Part shown: piece by piece, positions 6,225-15,234 of the stretch
Position numbering within the stretch: the first letter of the stretch is position 1
How the letters are laid out: each line of letters starts with the position of its first letter
Assembly (NCBI GenBank): GCA_018659505.1
Contig: JABJMI010000529.1
Coordinates: forward strand, 1-16,053
Length of the DNA: 16,053 nucleotides
Reading direction: 5' to 3'
Source of the DNA: Planctomicrobium sp.
Lineage (GTDB): Bacteria > Planctomycetota > Planctomycetia > Planctomycetales > Planctomycetaceae
Notes under the pieces: generated by a model
Databases searched by the model: none
What the model saw: the letters and a program-made list of their open reading frames with translations, nothing else
Told to the model about the DNA's origin: nothing
Position numbers and translations under genes: made by a program

Positions 6225-8843
6225 TTGATACGTGTCCGTTGTCGACATTGTGGTCGTCGTTTTCAACTTCGCGTCGAGGATGCGGGGAAGAAGGGGCTAT
6301 GTCCGAATGTAGAATGCCGACAACCATTCCGTGCTCCTGAAGCGGACGAAGCAGATTCGCCAAAGCGTTCGTCCCGTAAGAAAACAACATCGCGAAAATC
6401 GGCTCAACGAAGTCTGCCGAAGGTCTCTCGTAAGGGTTCGTCTAAGGGCAAGAAACGAAAGCGGAGCAAAGGTCGGCGAGGAGTGAATTACCCGATCTGG
6501 GGTGCTTCGATTCTTGGCTTGGTTGTTATCGCAGTCGTCGCTGCCGTTTGGTCTCCGACGGAGACTCCGCTCATTGAGACGACGAAGAGCCTTGATGCCG
6601 CGGAGCCGGTTCATCCGCTTGCTCAGGTCGATTTCAAGCAAGACATTACGCCGATCTTCCAAAAATATTGTACCGACTGCCATAGCAACGACTTCCATGA
6701 AGGAGACTTCAGCTTCGAGCGGTATGCCAGCGGTGATTCGATTAAAGAAGACCGTGAGATTTGGCGTAAGGTTCTGCACCTGACACAACTCGGTGCGATG
6801 CCTCCTGCGGAGAGTGATCAGCCGACAAAGGAAGAGCGGCAAAAAATCACCGACTGGGTCGACTATCAGTTGTTTTATGTTGACTGCTCGATTCCGCACG
6901 ATCCCGGTCGAGTGACTTCTCGCAGACTCAATCGGAATGAATACAACAACACGATTCGTGATTTATTGAATGTTGATTTCAAGCCTGCCAATGATTTTCC
7001 ATCAGATGATGTTGGATACGGATTCGACAACATTGGCGATGTCCTTTCAGTCCCGCCGTTGCTCATTGAGAAATATCTGACCGCTGCCGAACAAGTCGCA
7101 GACAAAGCGATTCCGACAGAGCATCCAGCGTACTTCAAAAAATTAGTTCGTGGGAAGGAACTCAAAGAAGGTGGAAGTGCCCAAGGGAGCGGCAATGGTC
7201 GAAAGACGATGTCGTCGACCGGGCATGTCTTTTATCGCTACCGATTCCCTGAGTCTGGTAAGTATCGACTACGCATTGATGCAGAAGCGAATCAGGCAGG
7301 TGATGAGCTTGCCAAAATGCAGTTCAAGCTCGATGACAAGGAACTGAAAGTATTCGACATCGAAGGCGAAAAACGGCAGAATATTATTGAGTACGAATTC
7401 GAAGCCCCGGAGGGTGATCATACTGTCACTGCTGGATTTATCAATGACTTCTACGATCCGAAGGGAAAGAACGGGAGAGACCGCAATTTATATGTTGAGT
7501 ACCTGGAAGTGGAAGGTCCGCTCGGCTTACCACGTGAGTTCGCGTCCGATCATCCATTGTTGAAGGTGTTTCCAGAGGATGGAATCTCAGTGATTCATGC
7601 AGCTAGTTCAAACTTGAGAGAATTCCTCCCGAGGGCATTTCGTCGTGCCGTGACCGAAGATGAAGTCGCCAGCTATGCCGATCTGGTTGAGATGGCTGCC
7701 GGTCGTGGAGCACCTTTTGAGCAAGCGATGCAGATTGGACTGCAAGCGATTCTGGTCTCACCGCATTTCCTGTTTCGCATTGAAGATGGACGCCAGCAAG
7801 TTGGACCAATGGACCAACTGGATGATTTCGCACTCGCGTCACGGCTTTCTTACTTCCTGTGGAGCAGTATGCCGGATGAGGAATTGTTTGAACTTGCCAA
7901 GCAAAACAAATTACATCAATCAGAAATTCTGTCAGCACAAACGAAGCGGATGCTGGAAGATTCGCGCATTGATGCACTCATCTCGAATTTCTCCGGTCAG
8001 TGGTTAGGGCTGCGAAAATTGACCACCAATGAGGTCGCTCCCAGCTCGGATCTCTTCCCCGACTTTAATGAAAAGTTACGGAAAGATATGTGGCGGGAGA
8101 CGGAACTCTTTTTCGGCTCGATCGTCAAAGAGAATCGAAACATTTACGAACTCCTCGATGGGCGATATTCGTTCATGAATGAACGGCTGGCGAAACTTTA
8201 TGGGATCGACGGTGTTCAAGGTGAGGAATTTCGTCGAGTCAATTTCACAAACGATCAACGGATGGGAATCTTAACACATGCTTCCATCTTAACTTTAACC
8301 AGCTATCCAAACCGAACGTCACCGGTCAAAAGGGGGCAATGGGTATTAGAGAACATGCTCAACGATGCTCCGCCCGATCCGCCACCGACAGCACCGTCGT
8401 TGGAAGAAACAGCGGAAACGAATCCGAACTTGTCCTTCCGCGAACAACTTGAAATCCACCGTAAAGATCCCGGTTGTGCAGCGTGTCATGTCACAATGGA
8501 TGAAATTGGATTTGGGCTTGAGAACTTTGACGCGATTGGACGATGGCGAACTAAAGATGGTCAATTTGATGTGAACCCATCAGGTACATTGCCGAGCGGC
8601 GAGTCCTTTAGTGGTCCGAAAGAAATGATTTCGGTACTGGCAAATCGAAGAAGACAATTTGGACGTTGCCTGACTGAAAAATTAATGACCTTCTCTTTGG
8701 GGCGAGGTCTCGAATATTACGATCGCTGTGCGATTGATAAAGTTATGTCTGATTTAGAAAAAGATGATCGATTCGATACGGTAGTTCTCGGGATCGTACA
8801 ATCTGCTCCTTTTCAAATGAGACGCTCAATCGATTCGGAATAG
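6225..8843 (+). CDS. Membrane-anchored zinc-ribbon, cytochrome c-like, DUF1587/1592/1588/1585 protein
   Basis: A planctomycete-type secreted cytochrome protein of 872 residues; its function is unknown. In order: a zinc ribbon (C6-x2-C9, C26-x4-C31), a Lys/Arg/Ser-rich linker (45-88), one membrane helix (about 91-109), a cytochrome c-like domain with haem motif CTDCH (149-153) and possible axial Met in LGAMPP (M192), DUF1587 (about 229-295, RRLNRNEYNNTIRDLL), a carbohydrate-binding-like beta segment (about 330-430), DUF1595 (about 465-520), DUF1592 (about 530-660), DUF1588 (about 672-770, THASILTLTSYPNRTSPVKR) holding a second haem motif CAACH (751-755), and DUF1585 (about 795-870, FSLGRGLEYYDRC). 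The basic stretch before the helix predicts the ribbon inside the cell and the haem part outside. The start is TTG, supported by AGGTG at 6215-6219 five bases upstream and by the immediate zinc ribbon. It pairs with the DUF1552 gene 107 bases downstream. Confidence 0.93.
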   Translation: MIRVRCRHCGRRFQLRVEDAGKKGLCPNVECRQPFRAPEADEADSPKRSSRKKTTSRKSAQRSLPKVSRKGSSKGKKRKRSKGRRGVNYPIWGASILGLVVIAVVAAVWSPTETPLIETTKSLDAAEPVHPLAQVDFKQDITPIFQKYCTDCHSNDFHEGDFSFERYASGDSIKEDREIWRKVLHLTQLGAMPPAESDQPTKEERQKITDWVDYQLFYVDCSIPHDPGRVTSRRLNRNEYNNTIRDLLNVDFKPANDFPSDDVGYGFDNIGDVLSVPPLLIEKYLTAAEQVADKAIPTEHPAYFKKLVRGKELKEGGSAQGSGNGRKTMSSTGHVFYRYRFPESGKYRLRIDAEANQAGDELAKMQFKLDDKELKVFDIEGEKRQNIIEYEFEAPEGDHTVTAGFINDFYDPKGKNGRDRNLYVEYLEVEGPLGLPREFASDHPLLKVFPEDGISVIHAASSNLREFLPRAFRRAVTEDEVASYADLVEMAAGRGAPFEQAMQIGLQAILVSPHFLFRIEDGRQQVGPMDQLDDFALASRLSYFLWSSMPDEELFELAKQNKLHQSEILSAQTKRMLEDSRIDALISNFSGQWLGLRKLTTNEVAPSSDLFPDFNEKLRKDMWRETELFFGSIVKENRNIYELLDGRYSFMNERLAKLYGIDGVQGEEFRRVNFTNDQRMGILTHASILTLTSYPNRTSPVKRGQWVLENMLNDAPPDPPPTAPSLEETAETNPNLSFREQLEIHRKDPGCAACHVTMDEIGFGLENFDAIGRWRTKDGQFDVNPSGTLPSGESFSGPKEMISVLANRRRQFGRCLTEKLMTFSLGRGLEYYDRCAIDKVMSDLEKDDRFDTVVLGIVQSAPFQMRRSIDSE

Positions 8844-8883
8844 ATCGGCAATGAATTGAGAGAGTGAGAGATTTCAATAAACT

Positions 8884-8901
8884 GCTGGGGCATGCCCCAG
8901 C
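8884..8901. repeat. 18-base perfect palindrome between DUF1592 and DUF1552 genes
   Basis: GCTGGGGCATGCCCCAGC reads the same on both strands, and is followed by CTACGG. It has no loop, so as RNA it would need a small unpaired centre. The GC-rich wording inside a lower-GC gap, with the CTACGG tail, suggests a dispersed planctomycete repeat unit rather than a terminator; no T-run follows. It could affect the relative expression of the two genes it separates. Confidence 0.55.
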
Positions 8902-8950
8902 CTACGGATAGAATCTTCAATACAAAACAGTCAACGATTTAGGTGAAACT

Positions 8951-10276
8951 ATGAAACCGATTTCAAGACGAACAATGGTCAAAGGTGTCGGAGCGACTCT
9001 GGCACTTCCAATTCTCGATGCGATGCTTCCCAATACCGCATGGGCTGCACCAGAACAATTAGTCCAGAACCGTATGGGCTTCATTTTCTTCCCGAATGGA
9101 GCAATCATGAGAGATTGGACTCCGAGCCAGGAGGGGGACAAGTTCGAATTATCGAAAACTCTCAAACCTTTGAACAGTCATAAGAATGAGTTACTGGTCT
9201 TGTCAGGACTTGCTCAAACGAAAGCCCGTGCGAATGGCGATGGTGGTGGCGATCACGCCCGTAACTCTGCAGCATTCTTGACCGGTGCTCAACCGAAGAA
9301 AACCGATGGTGCGGAGATCCGTGCTGGGATTTCTGTCGACCAAATTGCAGCTGAGAAGATCGGTAAGCAATCGAAACTTCCTTCATTGGAAATCGGGATA
9401 GAGCCAAGTCGTCAGGCGGGTCGTTGCGATTCGGGGTATAGCTGTGCTTATGTCTCGAATATCTCTTGGAAAACTCCGAATACTCCGATGGCGAAAGAGG
9501 TCAATCCTAAACTGATCTTTGAACGGCTCTTCGGTTCCGGAGAAGACCGCAAAGCGATGGAAGAAAGGAATTTCTACCGCAAGAGTATTCTCGACTTTGT
9601 TGCGAGCGACACTCAGAAGCTGAAGAATAAACTGGGGCAAACAGACAAGCGTAAACTGGAGGAATACTTCAATAGTGTTCGTGAGATCGAACAACGCATT
9701 GACCGTTCAATGAAGGATGCGGAAATCGCACGACCAGATGTCGACATTCCGGCTGGAGTCCCCAAGGATTGGGCGGAACATGTGCGCATGATGTATGACC
9801 TGATGGTGCTGGCATTTCAAACTGATACGACCAAGGTTTGTACCTTCATGCTTGCCAACTCGGGTAGCAACCGTAGCTTCAAAGAGATCGGTGTGAACTC
9901 GGGACATCACCAAATTTCGCACCACCGTGACAGCGAGAATTTAGTATCACAACTGCAAAAGATCGATGAGTATTCCGTCAAGCAATTCAGCTACTTCCTC
10001 GACAAAATGAAAAGTGTCAAAGAAGGGGATGGAACTTTGCTTGACCATTCGATGTTGCTGTACGGTTCTGCCATCAGCGACGCGAACCGTCACAGTCACC
10101 ATGATTTGCCGATCGTAATTGCCGGCGGAGGTTCTGGGACACTCAAAACAGGTCGGCATGTGAAGTTCGAAAAAGAGACACCGATGAACAACCTGTTCTT
10201 GTCGATGCTGGACCGGATGAATTCGGGAGTCGAGGCGTTCGGCGATAGCACCGGTCGACTGGAACAACTTTCATAG
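8951..10276 (+). CDS. DUF1552 protein with Tat-like signal
   Basis: A 441-residue protein of the DUF1552 family, which is abundant in planctomycetes and almost always encoded beside a DUF1592-type cytochrome protein, as here. The N-terminus has a Tat-like signal: SRRTMVKG (5-12), a hydrophobic stretch GVGATLALPILDAML and a likely cleavage site after NTAWA, about residue 32. Family-type features follow: MGFIFFPNGAIMRDWTP, a LLVLSGLAQ segment, a HARNSAAFLTGAQPKKT stretch, and a His-rich GHHQISHHRD (318-327). Function is not known; the fold has been linked to the alkaline phosphatase/sulfatase-like DUF1501 group, but I cannot confirm that here. AGGTG at 8941-8945 sits five bases before the ATG, the same arrangement as in the upstream gene, and the two probably form an operon. 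The product should be extracytoplasmic, where it could interact with the haem part of its neighbour. Confidence 0.92.
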   Translation: MKPISRRTMVKGVGATLALPILDAMLPNTAWAAPEQLVQNRMGFIFFPNGAIMRDWTPSQEGDKFELSKTLKPLNSHKNELLVLSGLAQTKARANGDGGGDHARNSAAFLTGAQPKKTDGAEIRAGISVDQIAAEKIGKQSKLPSLEIGIEPSRQAGRCDSGYSCAYVSNISWKTPNTPMAKEVNPKLIFERLFGSGEDRKAMEERNFYRKSILDFVASDTQKLKNKLGQTDKRKLEEYFNSVREIEQRIDRSMKDAEIARPDVDIPAGVPKDWAEHVRMMYDLMVLAFQTDTTKVCTFMLANSGSNRSFKEIGVNSGHHQISHHRDSENLVSQLQKIDEYSVKQFSYFLDKMKSVKEGDGTLLDHSMLLYGSAISDANRHSHHDLPIVIAGGGSGTLKTGRHVKFEKETPMNNLFLSMLDRMNSGVEAFGDSTGRLEQLS

Positions 10277-10579
10277 GTTGGAATATATGGATTATCCCAG
10301 ATGAGCTTCTTGATCCATATGAATCGATCAAAATTCAAGCTGGGGTTCACATTCCTTCGATAAGTCAACTATGATGTAACTGGTGGTGTTGAGCTAAGCC
10401 CTGAGAACAATTTAGCGTTTTGAATTGGTCCCATGGCGAGTTTTAGATATTTCGGACATCCATTGGGTAGCCCACAATTTAGTGGGCAGCTAAAGGGGAA
10501 GTTCGATTACGATAGATTTAGAATTTGATAGCACTAATACCTCTCCTACCTGCCTACCTCAATCAATTACGGTCCTGCC
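10277..10579. other. 303-base gap with one hairpin
   Basis: No gene is seen here. The only clear structure is the GCCCAC/GTGGGC hairpin at 10470-10487. The promoter for the DUF1501 gene may lie here; I cannot point to a convincing one. The ATG at 10580 has no strong Shine-Dalgarno in front. Confidence 0.5.
10470..10487. repeat. Short hairpin GCCCAC-AATTTA-GTGGGC
   Basis: A perfect 6-base stem with a 6-base loop, about 90 bases before the DUF1501 start and 193 bases after the DUF1552 stop. The next bases are AGCTAAAGGGG, with no T-run, so a factor-independent terminator is unlikely. It may be a dispersed repeat unit. Confidence 0.4.
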
Positions 10580-11920
10580 ATGCTTTCGATAACTGGAAAA
10601 AGCAAACCTCTTTGCGATGGATATACTCGTCGCGAAATGCTGCAAGTTGGTGCTTTGGGGCTGGGCGGTCTGACGCTGCCGAATCTGTTGCGTGCTGAAC
10701 AGCAGGCGGGAATTACGAATTCAAAAAAAGCGGTCATCATGATCTACATGTGTGGAGCTCCTCCGCACCAGGACATGTACGACCTGAAGATGGATGCTCC
10801 ATCTGAGATTAGAGGAGAGTTCACTCCAATCCCGACGAATGTTTCGGGGATCGAAATCTGTGAACATATGCCACGCATGGCATCGATTATGGATAAATGT
10901 GTCCCGCTGCGGTCTGTCTATGGATCACCGAGTGGTGCGCATGATTCGTTCATCTGCTACACCGGTCGGACAACACAAAATCAACCCGCTGGTGGTTGGC
11001 CTGCCATGGGGTCTGTTGCGTCTAATATCTTAGGTCCGAAGAATGCCGCAGTTCCTGCATTTATTGGCTTAGCTCCAGATGCGGGGCATCCTCCATATGG
11101 TTCTCCTGGGCATCCCGGTTTTCTCGGTGTTGGACACGCTGCCTTTCGACCTTCTGGTCCTGCTCAGAAAGACATGGTCCTCAACGATATTTCGGTAGAC
11201 CGATTAGGGAATCGTAAGAACCTCCTGAGAGGATTCGATCAACTACGTAGAGACGTCGACGCCAACGGGACACTTGAGGGCATGGACACATTGAATGCTC
11301 AAGCCTTCGACATCTTGACCTCAAGTCGACTCGCAGAGGCACTCGATGTCTCGAAGGAGCCACAACATATTCGGGACCGCTACGGCAAAGGGAGCGACAA
11401 ACGATTCGGTGACGGTGCGCCGATGAATCTTGAACATTTCCTGATGGCTCGGCGACTTGTCGAAGCTGGTGCGAGAGTTGTGACTCTCAACTTTGGTCGC
11501 TGGGATTTTCATAGTAATAACTTCAGCGGATTGAAAAGTGGACACCTACCATATTTCGATCAAGGCTTAAGCGCGCTAATCGAAGATCTTCACAATCGTG
11601 GACTTGGAGATGATGTTTCAGTTATCGCCTGGGGAGAATTCGGTAGAACTCCGAGGATCAACAAAGACGCCGGGCGAGACCACTGGCCAGCTGTCGGCGG
11701 CGGATTGCTTGCCGGCGGGGGAATTCGCGGTGGTCAAGTCATTGGTGCAACGGATCGTCTTGGTGCGGAGATCGCTGAACGACCTGTCCATTTCAGCGAA
11801 GTCCTCGCTGGTCTCTATCGCAACCTCGGCATTGATCCAGAAGTTGCGGCTCTCAAAGACCTTTCCGGACGTCCTCAGTATTTACTTGAGAAGACAACTC
11901 CAATGCCGGAATTGGTTTAG
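10580..11920 (+). CDS. DUF1501 protein, Tat-exported, alkaline phosphatase/sulfatase-like
   Basis: A 446-residue protein of the DUF1501 family, which belongs to the alkaline phosphatase-like superfamily and is greatly expanded in planctomycetes. The N-terminus carries a twin-arginine type signal, YTRREMLQVGALGLGGLTLP (15-34). Mature-part signatures are VIMIYMCGAPPHQDMYDLKM (near 53-72), SPSGAHDSF, the central LNFGRWDFHSNNF stretch, and the conserved WGEFGRTPRINKDAGRDHWP (351-370), whose Asp and His residues suit metal binding. DUF1501 genes usually follow a DUF1553/DUF1549 cytochrome gene; this one instead follows a DUF1592-DUF1552 pair after a 303-base gap. The role is unknown; sulfatase-like activity on extracellular polysaccharide is an inference. 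Start is ATG 10580. Confidence 0.93.
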   Translation: MLSITGKSKPLCDGYTRREMLQVGALGLGGLTLPNLLRAEQQAGITNSKKAVIMIYMCGAPPHQDMYDLKMDAPSEIRGEFTPIPTNVSGIEICEHMPRMASIMDKCVPLRSVYGSPSGAHDSFICYTGRTTQNQPAGGWPAMGSVASNILGPKNAAVPAFIGLAPDAGHPPYGSPGHPGFLGVGHAAFRPSGPAQKDMVLNDISVDRLGNRKNLLRGFDQLRRDVDANGTLEGMDTLNAQAFDILTSSRLAEALDVSKEPQHIRDRYGKGSDKRFGDGAPMNLEHFLMARRLVEAGARVVTLNFGRWDFHSNNFSGLKSGHLPYFDQGLSALIEDLHNRGLGDDVSVIAWGEFGRTPRINKDAGRDHWPAVGGGLLAGGGIRGGQVIGATDRLGAEIAERPVHFSEVLAGLYRNLGIDPEVAALKDLSGRPQYLLEKTTPMPELV

Positions 11921-11940
11921 CGGTTGAATTGTTTTCACCA

Positions 11941-11975
11941 AATACAAGCACGACGTGCCAGCGAGTGAACCACGG
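11941..11975. repeat. Candidate dispersed repeat after the DUF1501 gene
   Basis: The stretch starting AATACAAGCACGACGTGCCA and continuing GCGAGTGAACCACGG resembles a short sequence I recall recurring between planctomycete genes. It occurs once in this window, so the call rests on memory and not on repetition seen here. Confidence 0.3.
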
Positions 11976-12081
11976 TACAAACTCTCCAAGAACATTGGTC
12001 GACGACCTCTGTTTTGTTGTCCGCTTTTGTTAGCTATCATTCCCGGCTCACAATCATTGGGATCATTGAACAGGTGCAGTT

Positions 12082-13458
12082 GTGGCAGGTAAGGCTTGGG
12101 GTGGACGATTTTCTGAACCGACAAACGAACAGGTTGAACTCTTTACCGAGTCGATTTCGTTTGATGCTCGCTTAGCTGCTGTCGATGTGCAAGGTTCACA
12201 GGCTCATGCGAAAATGCTGGCTCATGTCGGGTTGATCTCTGATGAAGAGCGAGACCAAATCTGCACCGCTCTGGACGACATTCTCACAACGATTCAAAAA
12301 GGTGAAATGGAATATCAACCGTCGCTGGAAGATATCCATATGCACATCGAATCGGCATTGATTGCGAAGCTCGGCGATACTGGACGTAAACTCCATACAG
12401 GTCGTTCTCGAAACGACCAAGTTTCCACCGATATCAAGCTCTACATTCGCAATGCCATCGATGAAGTCGATGGTTTACTGGAAGAACTTCAGCGAGCTTT
12501 TGTAAGTCGTGGGGATCAAGATATCGACATTATCTTGCCGGGGTATACTCACCTGCAACGCGCGCAGCCGGTGAATGCCGTCCACTATTGGTTAGCTTAT
12601 GCAGAGAAATTCGAGCGAGACCGAACCCGACTCGCAGACTGTCGTCGACGATTGAATCAATCTCCTCTTGGCGCAGCGGCACTCGCTGGTTCAACGCTGC
12701 CGATTGACCGTGAGATCACTGCGAAGGAACTTGGGTTCGACGCACCGGCAGCGAACAGTCTCGATATCTCCAGCGACCGCGACTATCTTGCAGAATTCAC
12801 TTCGGCACTGGCGATCATTGCAGTACACCTCTCCGGCTGGGCGGAAGAGTGGATCTTGTGGTGTACGACTGAGTTTGGGTTTCTGAAGCTCTCGGATGCC
12901 TATACGACTGGTTCATCAATCATGCCTCAAAAGAAGAATCCCGATGTTTTGGAATTGATTCGTGGGAAATCAGCCCGCGTCATCGCAGCCTCTCAGCAAT
13001 TGTTTGTGCTGATGAAAGGTCTGCCAATGGCGTACAATCGAGACCTTCAAGAGGACAAGCTCGCAGCGTTTGCAGCGTTCGATGTGGTGAAGAGCTGTCT
13101 GGTACTGGCTCCTTCGATTGTCATCAACGCACAATTACAACGTGATAGGATTGAAAGCCGTATCGAAGAAGGTTTCTTAGACGCGACCGCGCTCATGGAA
13201 TACCTGATTCGCAAACAAGTTCCGATGCGAACCGGGCATGGAATCGTGGGGAATCTGGTTGCAACATGCGAAGCGAAAGGCTGCCGCTTGAAAGACTTAA
13301 GTGTTGAAGAATTGCAGGTGGCTGCTCCACAAATTGAAGAAGACGTCTACGAAATCCTTGGAGCAAGCAACGCCGTCACCGCCCTGACCAGTTACGGTTC
13401 AGGCGGACATGAACAAGTGAAAATCCAGCTCAATGCCTGGAAAGAGAAGCTTTCTTGA
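12082..13458 (+). CDS. argH: Argininosuccinate lyase (ArgH)
   Basis: ArgH splits argininosuccinate into arginine and fumarate, the last step of arginine synthesis; it is a cytoplasmic homotetramer of the fumarase/aspartase superfamily. At 458 residues it has the usual length. Signatures in order: KAWGGRF at the start, [10 protein letters not shown] (81-90), [14 protein letters not shown] (104-117), [11 protein letters not shown] with the conserved His157, [10 protein letters not shown] (230-239), and the superfamily signature [12 protein letters not shown] (277-288) with the catalytic Ser279 and Lys284. The start is GTG at 12082, supported by AGGTG at 12072-12076 five bases upstream and by the normal N-terminal [10 protein letters not shown]. 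No other arginine genes are adjacent, and it is 161 bases from the upstream gene, so it is probably transcribed alone. Confidence 0.97.
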   Translation: MAGKAWGGRFSEPTNEQVELFTESISFDARLAAVDVQGSQAHAKMLAHVGLISDEERDQICTALDDILTTIQKGEMEYQPSLEDIHMHIESALIAKLGDTGRKLHTGRSRNDQVSTDIKLYIRNAIDEVDGLLEELQRAFVSRGDQDIDIILPGYTHLQRAQPVNAVHYWLAYAEKFERDRTRLADCRRRLNQSPLGAAALAGSTLPIDREITAKELGFDAPAANSLDISSDRDYLAEFTSALAIIAVHLSGWAEEWILWCTTEFGFLKLSDAYTTGSSIMPQKKNPDVLELIRGKSARVIAASQQLFVLMKGLPMAYNRDLQEDKLAAFAAFDVVKSCLVLAPSIVINAQLQRDRIESRIEEGFLDATALMEYLIRKQVPMRTGHGIVGNLVATCEAKGCRLKDLSVEELQVAAPQIEEDVYEILGASNAVTALTSYGSGGHEQVKIQLNAWKEKLS

Positions 13459-13480
13459 TGAAAAATCATTGAAGCAAAAA

Positions 13481-13589
13481 GTAGGGTGGGTGGAGTTCGT
13501 CGATCTAGAGAATTTGTGGGTTTCGAAATTTGCTTTCGTTGAAAGGCACATCGTGATTTGCAATTAAGCTAAGAACGTAACCCACCTTA
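13481..13589. repeat. GGTGGGT/ACCCACC inverted repeat after argH
   Basis: TAGGGTGGGT (13482-13491) and ACCCACCTTA (13580-13589) pair at 9 of 10 positions and bracket about 90 bases of non-coding sequence. End wording of GTAGGGTGGGT...AACCCACC is, from memory, a common intergenic repeat type in planctomycetes. It sits in the 280-base gap between argH and waaA, where I see no gene. Confidence 0.45.
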
Positions 13590-13738
13590 ATATACAAGAA
13601 ATTGCTTCACTCATCATGCGATCGTTTCTTAAGGGCTTAGAAGATGGAAATGCTCTAGGTCATTAATCTGCCAATAGAGTATAATTCTTATCACAATATA
13701 TTGTTAGAAATGCCCTTTAACCCGCATCAAGGAAGACT

Positions 13739-15058
13739 GTGGCGGCGATTTTCTTTAATTTGATCTATCTTCTACTCTTGGCGGTAATCTCTCCAGCTTT
13801 GATCTATCAGCGCTGGAAGCATGGAAAATACCGTGATGGCTGGAGCCAGAAACTATGGGGACAACTCCCGCAACGACAGTCATTAGAGCGACAGAAAGTC
13901 TGGCTGCATGCTGTCAGTGTTGGGGAAGTTTTACAACTACAGCAGGTTGTGCGCGAGTTGCGTCAACGAACCGATTCGCTTGACATACTGATCTCGACCA
14001 CGACGCATACGGGTTATCAGGTTGCCTCTGAGAAATTCACCGATTGCGAAGTTGCTTACTTTCCATTGGACTTTTCATGGAGTGTCAGAAACGCACTACG
14101 CAGAGTTCAACCGGACTTGATCGTGCTGGTGGAACTCGAATTGTGGCCGAACTTTCTCAGCACTGCCAAGCAGCGCGGTATCCCAGTTGTTTTGATCAAC
14201 GGCAGGCTCAGCGAGAAAAGTTTCCGTGGTTACAAAAAACTAAAATGGCTCTTTGCGAAACTGCTCAACCAGCTGAATCATATCGCGGTACAATCACAGG
14301 AGTATCGGGATCGATTCATTGCTTTAGGATGCCGACTGGAAATCATCTCTGTCACCGGCTCCATTAAATTTGATGGGGTGCAAACAAATCGGAAGAGACC
14401 ACCGGTGGAAGAGCTACGTGAGTTCTTTCAGTTGAATGAGAACGAGGTCATCTTCATCGCAGGCAGTACACAGTCTCCCGAAGAAGAGATGGCACTTGAG
14501 GCTTATTCTTCGGTTCTTACGCATGTCCCGCAGGCACGCCTGATCATCGTTCCTCGTCATCCTGAACGTGGAGCGACCATAGCAAAGTCAATCACCGATG
14601 CTGGGTTCTCAGTGATTCAACGCTCCACAGGCATGAGTTCTGGCTCTGGAGTAATGAACGTCGGTTTGCTTGATACTGTTGGTGAACTCAACGATTGCTG
14701 GGCGCTGGCTGATGCCGCCTTCGTAGGAGGAAGTTTCGGAGATCGCGGCGGGCAAAATATGCTTGAGCCAGCTGCCTATGGAGCTGCCGTTTGCTTTGGT
14801 CCGAACACGCGTAACTTTCGGCAGATTGTGGAACTTCTCAAATCACAGCACGCAGCGGAAACAGTGCAGAACCAAGCTGAACTCAATCAGTTCGTGCTGC
14901 GAATGCTTTCTGATCTGAGTCATGCTCGAGAGATGGGAAGCCGAGCGAAACAGCTCGTCTTAGCTCAACAAGGAGCGACCGACAAAACGGTACAGGTAAT
15001 TTGCGATACCTTGAATGCTTCTGACCAACAGGGTCAACATCTTGAGAATGCGGCCTGA
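13739..15058 (+). CDS. waaA: 3-deoxy-D-manno-octulosonic acid (Kdo) transferase
   Basis: WaaA/KdtA (glycosyltransferase family 30) transfers Kdo from CMP-Kdo to the lipid A precursor at the inner face of the cytoplasmic membrane. The 439-residue length fits the family. An N-terminal membrane anchor (about 4-23) is followed by WLHAVSVGEV with the catalytic-type Glu63, ILISTTTHTGYQVA, YFPLDFSWSVRNALRRVQPD, VELELWPNF, NGRLSEKSFRGYKKL, IFIAGSTQSPEEE, IIVPRHPERG and AFVGGSFGDRGGQNMLEPAA, all characteristic. Start is GTG at 13739 with AAGGAAG at 13729-13735; the immediate hydrophobic anchor supports it. The gene shows that this organism makes a Kdo-lipid A type outer-membrane lipid, consistent with a planctomycete. 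Whether it adds one or more Kdo residues cannot be read from the sequence. Confidence 0.94.
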   Translation: MAAIFFNLIYLLLLAVISPALIYQRWKHGKYRDGWSQKLWGQLPQRQSLERQKVWLHAVSVGEVLQLQQVVRELRQRTDSLDILISTTTHTGYQVASEKFTDCEVAYFPLDFSWSVRNALRRVQPDLIVLVELELWPNFLSTAKQRGIPVVLINGRLSEKSFRGYKKLKWLFAKLLNQLNHIAVQSQEYRDRFIALGCRLEIISVTGSIKFDGVQTNRKRPPVEELREFFQLNENEVIFIAGSTQSPEEEMALEAYSSVLTHVPQARLIIVPRHPERGATIAKSITDAGFSVIQRSTGMSSGSGVMNVGLLDTVGELNDCWALADAAFVGGSFGDRGGQNMLEPAAYGAAVCFGPNTRNFRQIVELLKSQHAAETVQNQAELNQFVLRMLSDLSHAREMGSRAKQLVLAQQGATDKTVQVICDTLNASDQQGQHLENAA

Positions 15059-15151
15059 AAACACCTGAATCAAATTTTGTTGAGTTCAGATCTTGAATTC
15101 CTGCATTGGCTACGAAGTTCAGAGTCATTGCAATAATTCGTCATCAGATTC

Positions 15152-15169
15152 GCAGACGGTTGCGTCTGC
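15152..15169 (+). terminator. Weak stem-loop downstream of waaA
   Basis: GCAGACG-GTTG-CGTCTGC forms a perfect 7-base stem with a tetraloop, followed by only TTTGG. It lies 94 bases after the waaA stop and before the oxidoreductase gene. The T-run is too short for a typical factor-independent terminator, so it may instead be an RNA end-protecting hairpin. Confidence 0.35.
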
Positions 15170-15234
15170 TTTGGAAAGTCTCAAAGATGTGCTGATAAGA
15201 GACAATATCTAAACATATCAAGCGGAAATGAATC

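Noticed and set aside
6297..6899. Minus-strand open frame of 200 residues
   Set aside because: Antisense shadow of the zinc-ribbon/cytochrome gene, where haem and DUF motifs fix the coding strand.
13459..13738. Possible small RNA or gene between argH and waaA
   Set aside because: Only the GGTGGGT/ACCCACC inverted repeat is visible; no coding frame with a start signal or recognisable RNA structure.
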